Assembly (NCBI GenBank): GCA_947589305.1
Contig: CANQAP010000010.1
Coordinates: 1 to 61,694 of the forward strand
Direction of reading: 5' to 3'
DNA: 61,694 nucleotides
Source: an uncultured Lachnospiraceae bacterium
GTDB taxonomy: Bacteria; Bacillota; Clostridia; Lachnospirales; Lachnospiraceae
The notes beneath the pieces are model-generated. The model had not been told where the DNA came from. It searched no databases and saw only the letters and a list, made by a program, of their open reading frames with translations. Positions 20,101 to 28,120 of this stretch are shown piece after piece; the first letter of the stretch is position 1; each line of letters opens with the position of its first letter. A program made the position numbers and the translations under genes.

Positions 20101-21134
20101 CCCGGCATTCCCTGCAGCCCCTGCAACTGTTTCATCATGGTCACCAATGCCTCCAGCTTCTCCGGATGCTGATAAGCATCCACTATATCCGCCGGAACCG
20201 CATCGCCCTGCCCCATGCCTGCCGCCGCTTCATGCAACGCGGAAAACATCGTATTTAACTGTGCATATGTATCCTCAATCTTGGCGTCTTCATACGCTTT
20301 TTGTTCTGCCTGAAGCGCCGCTTTGCTTGCCTGCAGACTTGTCACCTGCGCACTGTAAGCCGCCCGCGTCGCTACCGCCTCATCCAATAGCTGGCTGGTT
20401 TGCGCCAGTTCCGCAGAGGTGGTCGTCTGCTGTTCCTCCAACGCCTTTTTACTGGCATCCAACTGGCTCTGTGCATTAGACAGCTCCGAACCGGCACTGT
20501 CTAACTGTTCTTTTGCATCTGCCAGCGAATCATCGACATACGCTGCCAACCGGTCATTCAACGCATCTATATCCGCTTCATTCAAGTTGATCTCCACCAG
20601 TTCGTCCACCAGTCCCATGCCTTCCACGCTGGCAACTCCGGTCTGACGCTCCATATACGGAATCAACGTATCCTCCGCAAACTCGCTCAATTCATAAATA
20701 TCCATCCCCTCATAATCGACGGTCACTTCCATCGTCGGCATCATGTCCATGGAAACTTCCAACAGGATCGGCATACTACAATTCTCCGGCAGGACAAGCT
20801 GATCGATCGCCGTTGACAGGTCCACCATTACACTGTCCATATTTGTACCTTCGGAAAATTCCAGCATCAGCATACTATAATTTTCACTGGATGTACTCGT
20901 TAAATTTTCCACCCCGTTTACGGTGCCTAAACTCGATTCCAACACTTGGGTAACCTGCGACTCTACCCGCTCCGGAGCCGCGCCCGGATACGCAGTCACT
21001 ACTACCACATAAGGCAATTCCATCTGCGGCAATAAATCCGTAGACAATCTAGTAAAGGTTACAAATCCAAATACCAGCAACGCCACTATCCCTACAAAGA
21101 CAGTATAAGGTCTCTTGACACTAAACTTGGGCAT
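17124..21134 (-). CDS. RND-superfamily efflux permease with coiled-coil insertion
   Basis: 1336-residue integral membrane transporter. TM1 is near residues 10-30, a second hydrophobic block follows from about 590 (SNLIFGAILAIIVLALFL), and the C-terminal half repeats the pattern (about 1120-1270), giving the usual 12-helix RND layout. The TM4 signature reads GMLVDNSIVVIEN, with Asp-Asn where AcrB has Asp-Asp. Unusually, about 270 residues (roughly 200-470) of Ala/Gln/Glu-rich coiled coil interrupt the first extracytoplasmic loop, making the protein ~300 residues longer than AcrB. The acidic tail ends EEE. No membrane-fusion protein or outer-membrane channel gene is nearby, as expected for a single-membrane cell. 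Substrate unknown. Confidence 0.93.
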   Translation of the reverse strand: MPKFSVKRPYTVFVGIVALLVFGFVTFTRLSTDLLPQMELPYVVVVTAYPGAAPERVESQVTQVLESSLGTVNGVENLTSTSSENYSMLMLEFSEGTNMDSVMVDLSTAIDQLVLPENCSMPILLEVSMDMMPTMEVTVDYEGMDIYELSEFAEDTLIPYMERQTGVASVEGMGLVDELVEINLNEADIDALNDRLAAYVDDSLADAKEQLDSAGSELSNAQSQLDASKKALEEQQTTTSAELAQTSQLLDEAVATRAAYSAQVTSLQASKAALQAEQKAYEDAKIEDTYAQLNTMFSALHEAAAGMGQGDAVPADIVDAYQHPEKLEALVTMMKQLQGLQGMPGVPAVSEEQISMLTSLNAETLQQVDAAHKRIPEIQDALANLEVEIAAAQAVLDTVNTQTQEAINNYSALEEGKMTAAAGFGAANAQLAAAQTALDEGKAEMEEAKTSYETAKDTALENANLDTLLSLDTLSALISAQNFTMPAGYIYEGDTQYLLKVGDEFSSVEDLENALLCDIDGIGEVRLKDVATITMIDNSGVSYAKVNGNEAIILAIYKASTAGTASVSDECNEALQDLTKKYPDLHVLNLMDQGEYIDMIIKSVLSNLIFGAILAIIVLALFLKDAKPTIVVAFSIPLSVLFAMVLMYFTKMTMNIISLSGLALGIGMLVDNSIVVIENIYRLRNKGIPSARAAVMGANQVAGAIIASTLTTVCVFLPMVFATGIAKQLLPDMAWTIAFSLIASLIVALTVVPSMSATVLKNTKTKNHRWFDAMIRVYEKALRFCLKRKWLPILTAVVLLVLCIFQAFRTGLVLLPSMGSNQMSVSITTDSENSDDENFALADEVVERLMAIDGIETVGAMTESSMGIMSTSDATNGFYFYIIVSDQAAKDNAAVGKQIEEALADMDLEEVNVSLSNMDMSSLMGSGMEVNIYGSDVDDMLQVSEDVMGILEEVGGMEDITNGQEEGDDQIKILVNKDKAMKYNLTVAQIFSEIAQSLTTEDTATTLTVNGKDYDVVIVDETHTVDRDNLMDYEFEVNTTGEDGTQETEVHKLSEFASLEESKSVASIGRENQQRYLTVSATTMDGYNTTLLARDVQNRLDRYEAPEGITLEIVGESESVNEALEDMLLMILLAIVLIYLVMVAQFQNLVSPFIVLLTIPLAFTGGFLALFISGQEISMICLMGFLVLAGVIVNNGIVFVDYVNQLRLGGMEKKEALVETGKIRMRPILMTALTTILAMSTMAFSNDMASEMGKGMSIVVIGGLVYGTFMTLFIVPTFYDIIYRKKEMVHVDIGDETTLKEDENRLMEGIGDVQAAEVSKPTEDISEKNATEPEEE

Positions 21135-21199
21135 CTCACAATCCTCCTGAATATCTATCTGTAATATTTACACTTTTACAAATGAAATCGTATATTACC

Positions 21200-21227
21200 A
21201 TTATAAACAACCCTTGCAAAACCGCAA
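21200..21227 (-). promoter_or_regulatory. Promoter of the RND permease gene
   Basis: Minus strand: -35 TTGCGG (21227-21222), 16-nt spacer, -10 TATAAT (21205-21200), 65 nt before the start codon and after the spoVG terminator. Confidence 0.65.
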
Positions 21228-21274
21228 CCGATAAAAGAGAATTTTAGAAAAAATTTATGAGACAGCCATAAAAA

Positions 21275-21311
21275 AGACGTATGATAATGGCATCTCCACT
21301 ATCATACGTCT
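21275..21311 (-). terminator. Terminator of spoVG
   Basis: Perfect 12-bp stem (21275-21286 with 21300-21311) followed on the minus strand by a T-run, just after the spoVG stop. Confidence 0.93.
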
Positions 21312-21326
21312 GCATACGTTCAGTTC

Positions 21327-21605
21327 CTATTCCGATGCTTCGTCAGCTTCTGCCAACGCCTTCTCATAAGCATTTAGGATCAGGTTCTGAATATGATCTC
21401 TTGTGGCGGAATTGATCGGATGTGCAATATCCCGATATTCTCCGTCCACCGCTTTTCGACTCGGCATTGCGATAAATAACCCCTTTTCGCCTTCGATCAC
21501 TTTGATATCATGAACTACAAATTCATCATCGATCGTGATGGAAACAACTGCCTTCATCTTCCCTTCTTTGGTAACCTTCCGCACCCTAACATCCGTAATT
21601 TGCAT
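21327..21605 (-). CDS. spoVG: Septation/regulatory protein SpoVG
   Basis: 92-residue nucleic-acid-binding regulator. The start was set at ATG 21605 ([11 protein letters not shown]), with AAGGGGG upstream; a longer frame to 21641 lacks a better site. The conserved core is [23 protein letters not shown] followed by DIAHPINS (quoted in parts: [20 protein letters not shown]). SpoVG affects septation and sporulation in Bacillus and virulence-gene expression elsewhere. It follows glgD by 53 nt and ends in its own strong terminator. In Bacillus it is next to glmU-pth-mfd; here the RND permease gene lies between them. Confidence 0.96.
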   Translation of the reverse strand: MQITDVRVRKVTKEGKMKAVVSITIDDEFVVHDIKVIEGEKGLFIAMPSRKAVDGEYRDIAHPINSATRDHIQNLILNAYEKALAEADEASE

Positions 21606-21658
21606 TTGACAAACCCCCTTGTAACATAAAACCAAAACCAAAAGGTCTACCTAGAAAA

Positions 21659-22783
21659 TTAAAGTGCATATCTGAAATTCTTTTCCACTACTACTTTAAT
21701 TTTATCCGGCTCACCAATATACTCGGTATTCGCCCGTAACGTATCTCTGCTTTCCACAATACAGTTCTCAATATAAGAATTATCGCCAATATGAACGTCA
21801 TTCAATATGATCGAATTCTTGATCACACAGTTATTGCCCACATAGACTTTCTTGAATAAAATCGAATTCTCAACCGTACCGTTAATGATACATCCACTTG
21901 CAACCAAGCTGTTCTTTACTACAGCATCCCCATTATATTTTGCCGGCGGCAAATCTTCTACCTTCGAATATACATCCGGATGCGTCCGGAAGAAATAATC
22001 CCGAATGTCTTTTTTCAGGAATTCCATATTCGTCTTGAAATAAGATTCTATGCTGCCGATATTTCTCCAAAAGGAATCCATAACATAACCGTGAATCTTT
22101 TTCACATCTTTATACCGGATAATAATGTCCTTCACAAAATCGCTTCTGCCTTCCTTGGCACAATTTTCAAGCAACTCGATCAACTGCCGTCTGCGAATGA
22201 CATATACTCCGATGGATGCCAGATTGCTTTGCGCAACCAGCGGTTTTTCCTCAAAGGCTTCTACCCAGCCATCCTTGCTCAAATTCACAACACCGAAGCG
22301 GCTGATATCGTCTTCTTCCGGTTTGATCTCCTTACAGACAATAGTGATATCCGCACCGGTCGCAATATGCTCCTCCAACACCTTGTTATAATCCAGCTTA
22401 TACACACCGTCACCGGAAGCGATCACTACATACGGTTCATGGCTGTTCTTCAAAAAGCTGATATTCTGATATAAGGCATCCGCGGTTCCCTTATACCAAT
22501 AACTGTTCGTCGTCGTGATCGTCGGCGTAAACAAATATAAACCGCCCTGCTTTCTTCCGAAATCCCACCACTTGGAAGAATTCAAATGTTCATTCAGAGA
22601 ACGCGAGTTATACTGCGTAAAGACCGCCACCTTCTGAATATGGGAATTCGTCATATTGCTCAGGGAAAAATCGATACTCCGATAACTTCCTGCCATTGGC
22701 ATTGCCGCTACTGCTCTTTTTGCGGATAATCCGCCCATCCGGTTACTGTTACCGCCTGCTAAAATGATACCGATTGCTCTCAT
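21659..22783 (-). CDS. glgD: Glucose-1-phosphate adenylyltransferase, GlgD (regulatory) subunit
   Basis: 374-residue paralog of GlgC that forms the heteromeric ADP-glucose pyrophosphorylase of Firmicutes glycogen synthesis. The N-terminal nucleotide-binding signature is degenerate ([19 protein letters not shown]), and the [10 protein letters not shown] segment replaces the catalytic [10 protein letters not shown] of GlgC. It is therefore likely a non- or poorly catalytic subunit that raises activity of the partner. The C-terminal beta-helix repeats ([15 protein letters not shown]) are intact. Its start overlaps the glgC stop by 4 nt (ATGA), coupling the two subunits. Confidence 0.95.
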   Translation of the reverse strand: MRAIGIILAGGNSNRMGGLSAKRAVAAMPMAGSYRSIDFSLSNMTNSHIQKVAVFTQYNSRSLNEHLNSSKWWDFGRKQGGLYLFTPTITTTNSYWYKGTADALYQNISFLKNSHEPYVVIASGDGVYKLDYNKVLEEHIATGADITIVCKEIKPEEDDISRFGVVNLSKDGWVEAFEEKPLVAQSNLASIGVYVIRRRQLIELLENCAKEGRSDFVKDIIIRYKDVKKIHGYVMDSFWRNIGSIESYFKTNMEFLKKDIRDYFFRTHPDVYSKVEDLPPAKYNGDAVVKNSLVASGCIINGTVENSILFKKVYVGNNCVIKNSIILNDVHIGDNSYIENCIVESRDTLRANTEYIGEPDKIKVVVEKNFRYAL

Positions 22784-24054
22784 GCCAAATCACCTACCTT
22801 TATCAAACTTCCGCCACTCTTCAGCTCGCCATTCGGGTAATCCTCAAGAGTCGTCTCTCCAAATATAGCAGTGTTCTTTCCAATCTTTACATTGGCTGGA
22901 ATCACAGACTTTTCACCGATGGTCACTAAATCGAACGCATATACTTTTGGATTATACTCACTCGGTGCGTAATCTCCCGTACCCAATACCGCTCCGTCGC
23001 CGATCACGGTATTTTCCGCGATGATCGCCTTTTCGATCACACAGTTCTTGCCAATGACTGCACCGTTCATAATAATGGAATCTTTCACTACGGCGCCTTC
23101 TTCAATGGTAACTGCAGAACCGATCACGGAATGCTCCACTTCGCCGTAGATTTCCGTGCCTTCGCCGATAATACATTTTCCGATCTTTGTATGATCTGCA
23201 ATATACTGCGGCGGCAGTGCGTCACTCTTTGTATAAATTCTCCAAAACTCCTCGTACAGATTAAATTCCGGAATAATATCAACCAATTCCATATTGGCTT
23301 CCCAATAAGAGCCTAACGTTCCGACATCTTTCCAATATCCCTTAAAATCATAAGCACAGATACGCTCGCCCTGTTCGTGGCAATACGGAATAATGTGTTT
23401 GCCAAAATCACAAGACGGTACATCTTTCATCACCTGAAGGGCATTTTTTAACACCTTCCAGTTAAAGATATAAATACCCATCGATGCCTTATTGCTTCTC
23501 GGATGCTCCGGTTTCTCCTCAAATTCCTGAATGCAGCCCTCGTCATCTGTGATTACAACACCAAAGCGGCTGGCTTCTTCCATCGGAACCTCATAGGTAG
23601 CCAATGTCACCGCTGCTTTACTTGCCTTGTGGTAATCCAACATAACCTCATAATCCATCTTATAGATGTGGTCACCAGAAAGAATTAATACATAATCCGG
23701 ATTATAATACTCCATAAATTCCAAGTTCTGGTAAATTGCATTTGCCGTTCCGGTATACCAAGAGCTGTCGGTACTCTTTTCATATGGAGGCAATACCGTT
23801 ACTCCACCGATATTACGATCCAAATCCCAAGGCATACCAATACCGATATGCTGATTCAGTCTAAGAGGGCGGTACTGTGTAAGTACGCCTACCGTATCCA
23901 CACCGGAATTAATACAATTACTGAGCGGGAAATCGATAATCTTATACTTACCACCGAAAGCAACCGCTGGTTTGGCTAATTTGGATGTCAGAACGCCTAA
24001 ACGACTGCCCTGACCGCCAGCCAAAAGCATTGCTATCATTTCCTTTTTAATCAT
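22780..24054 (-). CDS. glgC: Glucose-1-phosphate adenylyltransferase, GlgC catalytic subunit
   Basis: 424-residue enzyme making ADP-glucose from glucose-1-phosphate and ATP, the committed step of glycogen synthesis. Motifs: [30 protein letters not shown] with the catalytic Asp, [19 protein letters not shown], and a C-terminal left-handed beta-helix. Full length. It is first in the glgC-glgD unit, with an extended -10 promoter about 35 nt upstream. Glycogen synthase and branching enzyme genes are not in the window. Confidence 0.97.
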   Translation of the reverse strand: MIKKEMIAMLLAGGQGSRLGVLTSKLAKPAVAFGGKYKIIDFPLSNCINSGVDTVGVLTQYRPLRLNQHIGIGMPWDLDRNIGGVTVLPPYEKSTDSSWYTGTANAIYQNLEFMEYYNPDYVLILSGDHIYKMDYEVMLDYHKASKAAVTLATYEVPMEEASRFGVVITDDEGCIQEFEEKPEHPRSNKASMGIYIFNWKVLKNALQVMKDVPSCDFGKHIIPYCHEQGERICAYDFKGYWKDVGTLGSYWEANMELVDIIPEFNLYEEFWRIYTKSDALPPQYIADHTKIGKCIIGEGTEIYGEVEHSVIGSAVTIEEGAVVKDSIIMNGAVIGKNCVIEKAIIAENTVIGDGAVLGTGDYAPSEYNPKVYAFDLVTIGEKSVIPANVKIGKNTAIFGETTLEDYPNGELKSGGSLIKVGDLA

Positions 24055-24085
24055 AAGTCGTCACCCCTTTGCGCATGATAATGTT

Positions 24086-24091
24086 ATTATA
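24086..24091 (-). promoter_or_regulatory. Extended -10 element for glgC
   Basis: TGTTATAAT on the minus strand (hexamer 24091-24086). No good -35 is seen at 17 nt, in keeping with an extended -10 promoter. The rest of 24092-24290 is AT-rich and shows nothing else I can support. Confidence 0.55.
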
Positions 24092-24295
24092 ACACTTGAA
24101 TTCGATTTTGAAAACGGTTTTTATGCAATTTCACAAATTTTATTCCATTTTTTTCGCCTTTTTCTGCAAAATTACCGTAAACGCTTGGTAAAATGTAATT
24201 AAAAATCGTATTTCCGTGCATTATTTTCCTTTTTCTTTGTTGAAATTATAATAAAAGTAGAGTTATTTTACACAAAATGTAACAAAAAAAGAAAA

Positions 24296-24327
24296 GACAG
24301 GCGGGATCGGTTTTGATCCTGCCTGTC
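24296..24327 (-). terminator. Terminator of the chemoreceptor gene
   Basis: 13-nt arms (24296-24308 and 24315-24327, one mismatch) with a 6-nt loop and an A-rich tract on the plus strand that becomes the T-run on the minus strand. Confidence 0.9.
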
Positions 24328-24332
24328 CTTTC

Positions 24333-25586
24333 TTACAACTGAAAATTACTCATAGAGTTCGCAATTTCATCCGCAACATTCTTTACCATGCCGGCGGACT
24401 CTGTGACTTCGTTAAAGCTGCTCGCCACTGCGGACGTCGCAGCGGATGTTTCCTGTGTGCTTGCCGCATTTTCTTCCGCAACAGCCGATAATCCCTGTAC
24501 CACTTCCACGATCGTCGCTCTGGCGGAATTCAACGCTATCGTCCGGTTTTCAATGGCTTCAATCCCGCGGATAGAATTCTCGATGCCATCCATGACCTGA
24601 CCGACGATCTCCTCGGTATTCTTTACATTCTCGCTTTGGTCATTGATGATCTCCCGCACCTTTTCCATCGTTCCGACCGCTTCGTTGGAATCATTGATCA
24701 AGGCATTGATAATACCGTCGATCGCATCGGCAGAAGCATTGGACTGGTCCGCCAATTTCTGTATCTGGTTGGCAACGACTGCAAACGAACGTCCCTGCTC
24801 GCCGGCTCTAGCCGCCTCGATACTGGCATTCAGCGATAGCAGATTGGTCTCTTCGGCAATGGAGCTGATCAAACGGGTGGCTTCCCGAATCTTCTGTGAC
24901 GATTCATTCGTCCGGTTCGTCTGCTCATAGATCAGTTCGATCGCTTCCTTCACCTCGTCATTAATACTGCGAAGCTGCTGTAGGGAGTGGGAAGCTTCTT
25001 CACTGGAATGCCGCATATAATCTGCCGTAGCATTCAGATTCTCTACTTCGCGCGTCGTATCCTCGATCATGGCGCCCATAGCCGATATGCTCTCGGAAGC
25101 GTTCTGCACATCCTGCGCCTGCGAGGAAGCACCGTCTGCGATCTCTCCAACCGCCCGTTCTACGTTATCAACCGTTATCAGATTATTCTGTGCCGTCACA
25201 TTCAACTGGTCCGCAGATTCCAACAGGGAATTGGCATGTTCAGAAATATCCTGAAACATATACCTCAATTCATCCCGCAAGCCCGCGATCGAACGCGCCA
25301 GCACGCCAATCTCGTCCCCGCGTCCCATAGCGACATCACTCATCTCTGCATTCAGATTACCGGTCGCCACCTGTCGAACTGTATCAATACTTGACGTGAT
25401 CGCCTTACTGATACGGATCGCCACAAACGTAGTGACCGCCGCAGCCAGCAACAGCGCCAATATTAAAATCAGAATAATCGTCTTCAACCCTAAATCGAAC
25501 GGTCCTGCGATCAGTATGATCGTTAGAACTGTGATCGCTACCGTCGGCACTGCCGCCAGCAGTACCAATTTCCATCTCAAGCTCAT
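24333..25586 (-). CDS. Methyl-accepting chemotaxis protein lacking an extracellular sensor domain
   Basis: 417-residue chemoreceptor-type protein. Two hydrophobic helices (about 7-27 and 33-55) are separated by only a few residues (GPFDLGLK), then come a HAMP-like segment (about 56-110) and a full signalling coiled coil. The hairpin tip that binds CheA/CheW is intact ([20 protein letters not shown]). There is no periplasmic-type ligand domain, so it must sense a cytoplasmic or membrane signal, or work with a partner. It is monocistronic, with its own promoter and terminator. No chemotaxis or flagellar genes are near. Confidence 0.92.
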   Translation of the reverse strand: MSLRWKLVLLAAVPTVAITVLTIILIAGPFDLGLKTIILILILALLLAAAVTTFVAIRISKAITSSIDTVRQVATGNLNAEMSDVAMGRGDEIGVLARSIAGLRDELRYMFQDISEHANSLLESADQLNVTAQNNLITVDNVERAVGEIADGASSQAQDVQNASESISAMGAMIEDTTREVENLNATADYMRHSSEEASHSLQQLRSINDEVKEAIELIYEQTNRTNESSQKIREATRLISSIAEETNLLSLNASIEAARAGEQGRSFAVVANQIQKLADQSNASADAIDGIINALINDSNEAVGTMEKVREIINDQSENVKNTEEIVGQVMDGIENSIRGIEAIENRTIALNSARATIVEVVQGLSAVAEENAASTQETSAATSAVASSFNEVTESAGMVKNVADEIANSMSNFQL

Positions 25587-25645
25587 TCTAAACCTCCTAC
25601 ATGGTAACCCTTATACATCATTCGCCATCTTAAATCCTATGGTTT

Positions 25646-25674
25646 ATTATACCAAGCAACAACCTGTTATGCAA
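25646..25674 (-). promoter_or_regulatory. Promoter of the chemoreceptor gene
   Basis: Minus strand: -35 TTGCAT (25674-25669), 17-nt spacer ending TGG, -10 TATAAT (25651-25646); an extended -10 type promoter. Confidence 0.75.
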
Positions 25675-25702
25675 TTCAAATTCCTGTCCTTTTCAAAAAA
25701 TT

Positions 25703-25730
25703 AAGGCTTCCGCATTGCTGCAGAAGCCTT
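25703..25730 (-). terminator. Terminator after rplA
   Basis: Eight-base-pair stem AAGGCTTC/GAAGCCTT with a T-run on the minus strand, about 24 nt past the rplA stop. It closes the rpmG-secE-nusG-rplK-rplA unit. Confidence 0.88.
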
Positions 25731-25753
25731 ATCTATCTCATTGTGATGCAAGA

Positions 25754-26446
25754 TTATACCAGCTTTGTAACATTCAGCTTAACGCCGGGACCCATGGTTG
25801 AAGTGATCGTAACACTTCTTAAATACTGTCCCTTTGCAGCAGAAGGTTTTGCTTTGTTAATCGCATCAATTAACGTCTGGAAGTTGTCCGCTAATTGCTC
25901 CTCTGAGAAAGAAGCTTTTCCGATTGGCACGTGAATAATATTCGTCTTATCCAAGCGGTATTCAATTTTACCCGCTTTAATATCAGCGACTGCTTTTGCA
26001 ACATCCATCGTGACCGTGCCTGCCTTTGGGTTTGGCATTAATCCTTTCGGACCAAGCACACGTCCCAAACGACCTACAACACCCATCATATCCGGCGTTG
26101 CAACCACTACGTCAAAATCGAGCCATCCGTCATTCTGAATCTTCGGAATCAATTCTTCGCCTCCGACAAAGTCTGCCCCTGCTGCCTGTGCCTCATCCAG
26201 CTTTGTCCCTTTGGCAAATACCAACACGCGTACCGTTTTACCGGTTCCGTGCGGAAGTACCACTGCACCACGCACCTGCTGGTCGGCGTGACGTCCGTCT
26301 ACACCCAGACGGATATGGCATTCAATCGTTTCATCGAATTTTGCGCTTGCGGCTTTTTTAATGATAGATACTGCTTCCTCTACATCATAGAAAGTAGTTC
26401 TGTCCACTAATTTTGCAGCCTCTGTATATCTTTTCCCTTTTTTCAT
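25754..26446 (-). CDS. rplA: 50S ribosomal protein L1
   Basis: 230-residue 23S rRNA-binding protein of the L1 stalk. Typical segments: [21 protein letters not shown] (in two parts VDGRHADQ and [12 protein letters not shown]), [17 protein letters not shown] and the C-terminal [10 protein letters not shown]. Full length, with AGGAGG before ATG 26446. In most bacteria rplJ-rplL-rpoB-rpoC follow; here a terminator and an unrelated chemoreceptor gene follow instead. Confidence 0.98.
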   Translation of the reverse strand: MKKGKRYTEAAKLVDRTTFYDVEEAVSIIKKAASAKFDETIECHIRLGVDGRHADQQVRGAVVLPHGTGKTVRVLVFAKGTKLDEAQAAGADFVGGEELIPKIQNDGWLDFDVVVATPDMMGVVGRLGRVLGPKGLMPNPKAGTVTMDVAKAVADIKAGKIEYRLDKTNIIHVPIGKASFSEEQLADNFQTLIDAINKAKPSAAKGQYLRSVTITSTMGPGVKLNVTKLV

Positions 26447-26496
26447 AATAAATAACCTCCTGTGGTATTATCGGGAGCGACCCTCCCACTCAATGA

Positions 26497-26922
26497 TTAA
26501 TCGACAACCGTGATGCCCATGGAACGCGCGGTACCTGCGATCATGCTGGTTGCCGCTTCGATCGTTGCCGCGTTCAGATCCGGCATCTTCAGTTCTGCGA
26601 TCTTCTGCAGCTCTGCACGGGTGATCGTGGCTACCTTTGTCTTGTTCGGCGCGCCGGAGCCGGATTTGATCTTGCATGCCTTCTTTAACAATACTGCTGC
26701 CGGCGGAGTCTTTGTGATGAAACTAAAGCTTCTGTCTGCATATACTGTAATAACGACCGGTATGATCATATCGCCCTGATCGGCAGTTCTTGCATTAAAC
26801 TCTTTCGTGAACTGTCCGATATTGACACCGTGCTGTCCAAGTGCAGGACCAACCGGTGGTGCAGGAGTTGCTTTGCCTGCCGGAATCTGTAATTTAATAT
26901 AACCTTCAACTTTTTTAGCCAT
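26497..26922 (-). CDS. rplK: 50S ribosomal protein L11
   Basis: 141-residue GTPase-associated-centre protein. The N-terminal proline-rich [20 protein letters not shown] is present, as is the rRNA-binding C-terminal domain (GTARSMGI). Length is normal. AGGAGG precedes ATG 26922. It stands between nusG and rplA as in almost all bacteria. Confidence 0.98.
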   Translation of the reverse strand: MAKKVEGYIKLQIPAGKATPAPPVGPALGQHGVNIGQFTKEFNARTADQGDMIIPVVITVYADRSFSFITKTPPAAVLLKKACKIKSGSGAPNKTKVATITRAELQKIAELKMPDLNAATIEAATSMIAGTARSMGITVVD

Positions 26923-26977
26923 GATAGCTTACCTCCTGAATAAATTGTGGTATTTACGGGGGATACCCTCCCACTTG

Positions 26978-27514
26978 CTAATTTAACTTCTGTACTTCTA
27001 AGAAGCCGATTTCCACCGATGTGGCACGTCCGAAGATATCAACATCTATCGTTACGGATTGTTTTGCCATATTAATGGCTTTCACCTCTCCGACCGTATC
27101 TGCCCATGCACCGGAAATGACCTTGATGGTGTCGCCGACTACCAAGTCAATCTCCACTTGTGCTTTCGTGCTGACACCCATGGAGCGGATCTCACCTTCC
27201 GTCAACGGAACCGGTTTCGAACCCGGACCGACAAATCCCGTGACACCTCTCGTGTTACGGACCACATACCAAGTCGTATCGTTCATGATCATGTTCAACA
27301 GGACGTAACCCGGAAACATCTTCTTAGAAACCTGCTTTTTGGCACCGTTTTTCACTTCCACTACTTCCTGAAGCGGAACAGCCACCTCAAGGATTTGATC
27401 TTCAAGGCCGCGGTTTTCCACGCTTTTTTCAATATCTGCCTTGACTTTGTTTTCATAACCTGAGTAGGTATGGACTACATACCATCTTGCTTTGCCTGTC
27501 TCTGCTTCTGACAT
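26978..27514 (-). CDS. nusG: Transcription termination/antitermination factor NusG
   Basis: 178-residue transcription elongation factor. The start was set at ATG 27514 (MSEAETGKARWYVVHTYSGY); the longer frame begins inside secE. The NGN domain includes KARWYVVHTYSGYENKV and MFPGYVLL; the KOW domain at the C-terminus includes DTIKVISGAWADTVGEV. It binds RNA polymerase and couples it to Rho or ribosomes. It starts 15 nt after secE. Confidence 0.98.
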   Translation of the reverse strand: MSEAETGKARWYVVHTYSGYENKVKADIEKSVENRGLEDQILEVAVPLQEVVEVKNGAKKQVSKKMFPGYVLLNMIMNDTTWYVVRNTRGVTGFVGPGSKPVPLTEGEIRSMGVSTKAQVEIDLVVGDTIKVISGAWADTVGEVKAINMAKQSVTIDVDIFGRATSVEIGFLEVQKLN

Positions 27515-27528
27515 ATAATCACCAACCT

Positions 27529-27753
27529 TTACCCTAACTGTTGTATGAGTGCTTTTAATCCGTTCAAGCCCTCCATCAATCCGGTATCCACCAAGGATAC
27601 AATGCAACCAATGATAATTGCAATCACGATAACCGCAATGGATTCTTTTATCAGGGAGTTTTTATCCGGCCAGACGATTTTGTGAAATTCGGCTTTTAAT
27701 TCCTGAAACCAACTACGCTTTAAGGTTGATTTCTCCTCATTATTACTTCCCAT
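27529..27753 (-). CDS. secE: Protein translocase subunit SecE
   Basis: 74-residue single-span SecE. The amphipathic segment FQELKAEFHKIVWPDKNSL with the conserved Trp-Pro is followed by one transmembrane helix (IAVIVIAIIIGCIVSLVDTG). It forms the SecYEG channel with SecY and SecG. It lies between rpmG and nusG, the conserved order. Confidence 0.96.
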   Translation of the reverse strand: MGSNNEEKSTLKRSWFQELKAEFHKIVWPDKNSLIKESIAVIVIAIIIGCIVSLVDTGLMEGLNGLKALIQQLG

Positions 27754-27782
27754 GTCATCACTCCTTATGTGGTTATCGGGGT

Positions 27783-27932
27783 TTACTTAGTTTCCTTGTG
27801 CATCGTATGAGCCTTGCAGAATTTACAGTATTTCTTGGTCTCCATACGATCCGGATGCGCTTTTTTATCCTTTGTAAGATTGTAATTACGCTGTTTACAC
27901 TCTTCACATGCCAATGTAATCTTAACGCGCAC
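27783..27932 (-). CDS. rpmG: 50S ribosomal protein L33 (zinc-binding, four-Cys type)
   Basis: 49-residue protein read from GTG 27932 (GGAGG 8 nt upstream) to TAA 27783. Begins [17 protein letters not shown] and ends [16 protein letters not shown]. Both CxxC pairs are present (C9/C12, C36/C39), so this is the zinc-containing form; Firmicutes often carry a second, Cys-free copy for zinc shortage. It precedes secE by 29 nt. No tRNA-Trp gene lies in that gap, although one does in some clostridia. Confidence 0.95.
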   Translation of the reverse strand: MRVKITLACEECKQRNYNLTKDKKAHPDRMETKKYCKFCKAHTMHKETK

Positions 27933-27962
27933 AACTGCCACCTCCGTTTCTTTTAAGATTGC

Positions 27963-27994
27963 AGGTCTTTTTTACGCACAAAAAAAAGACCTCT
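27963..27994. other. AT-rich hairpin in the rpmG leader
   Basis: Inverted repeat AGGTCTTTTTT / AAAAAAGACCT with an 8-10 nt loop, between rpmG and the divergent murC. It could attenuate rpmG-secE-nusG transcription. A plausible start signal (TTGACG, 18 nt, TATCCT on the minus strand, about 28008-28037) lies upstream of it. Confidence 0.45.
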
Positions 27995-28049
27995 TCCGTC
28001 GCATGCTATAGGATATCATAAACGGGTAGTATCCGTCAATACTTTTTTG

Positions 28050-28078
28050 TTGACGATATTTGCTTCCTATATTATTAT
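28050..28078 (+). promoter_or_regulatory. Promoter of murC
   Basis: -35 TTGACG (28050-28055), 17-nt spacer, -10 TATTAT (28073-28078), 43 nt before the murC start. Confidence 0.8.
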
Positions 28079-28120
28079 AAGGAAGAAAAATGAAATATAA
28101 TTTAGAATGGAAGGATTGAA

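Noticed and set aside
27754..27782. tRNA-Trp gene between rpmG and secE
   Set aside because: Known at this position in some clostridia, but the gap is only 29 nt here.
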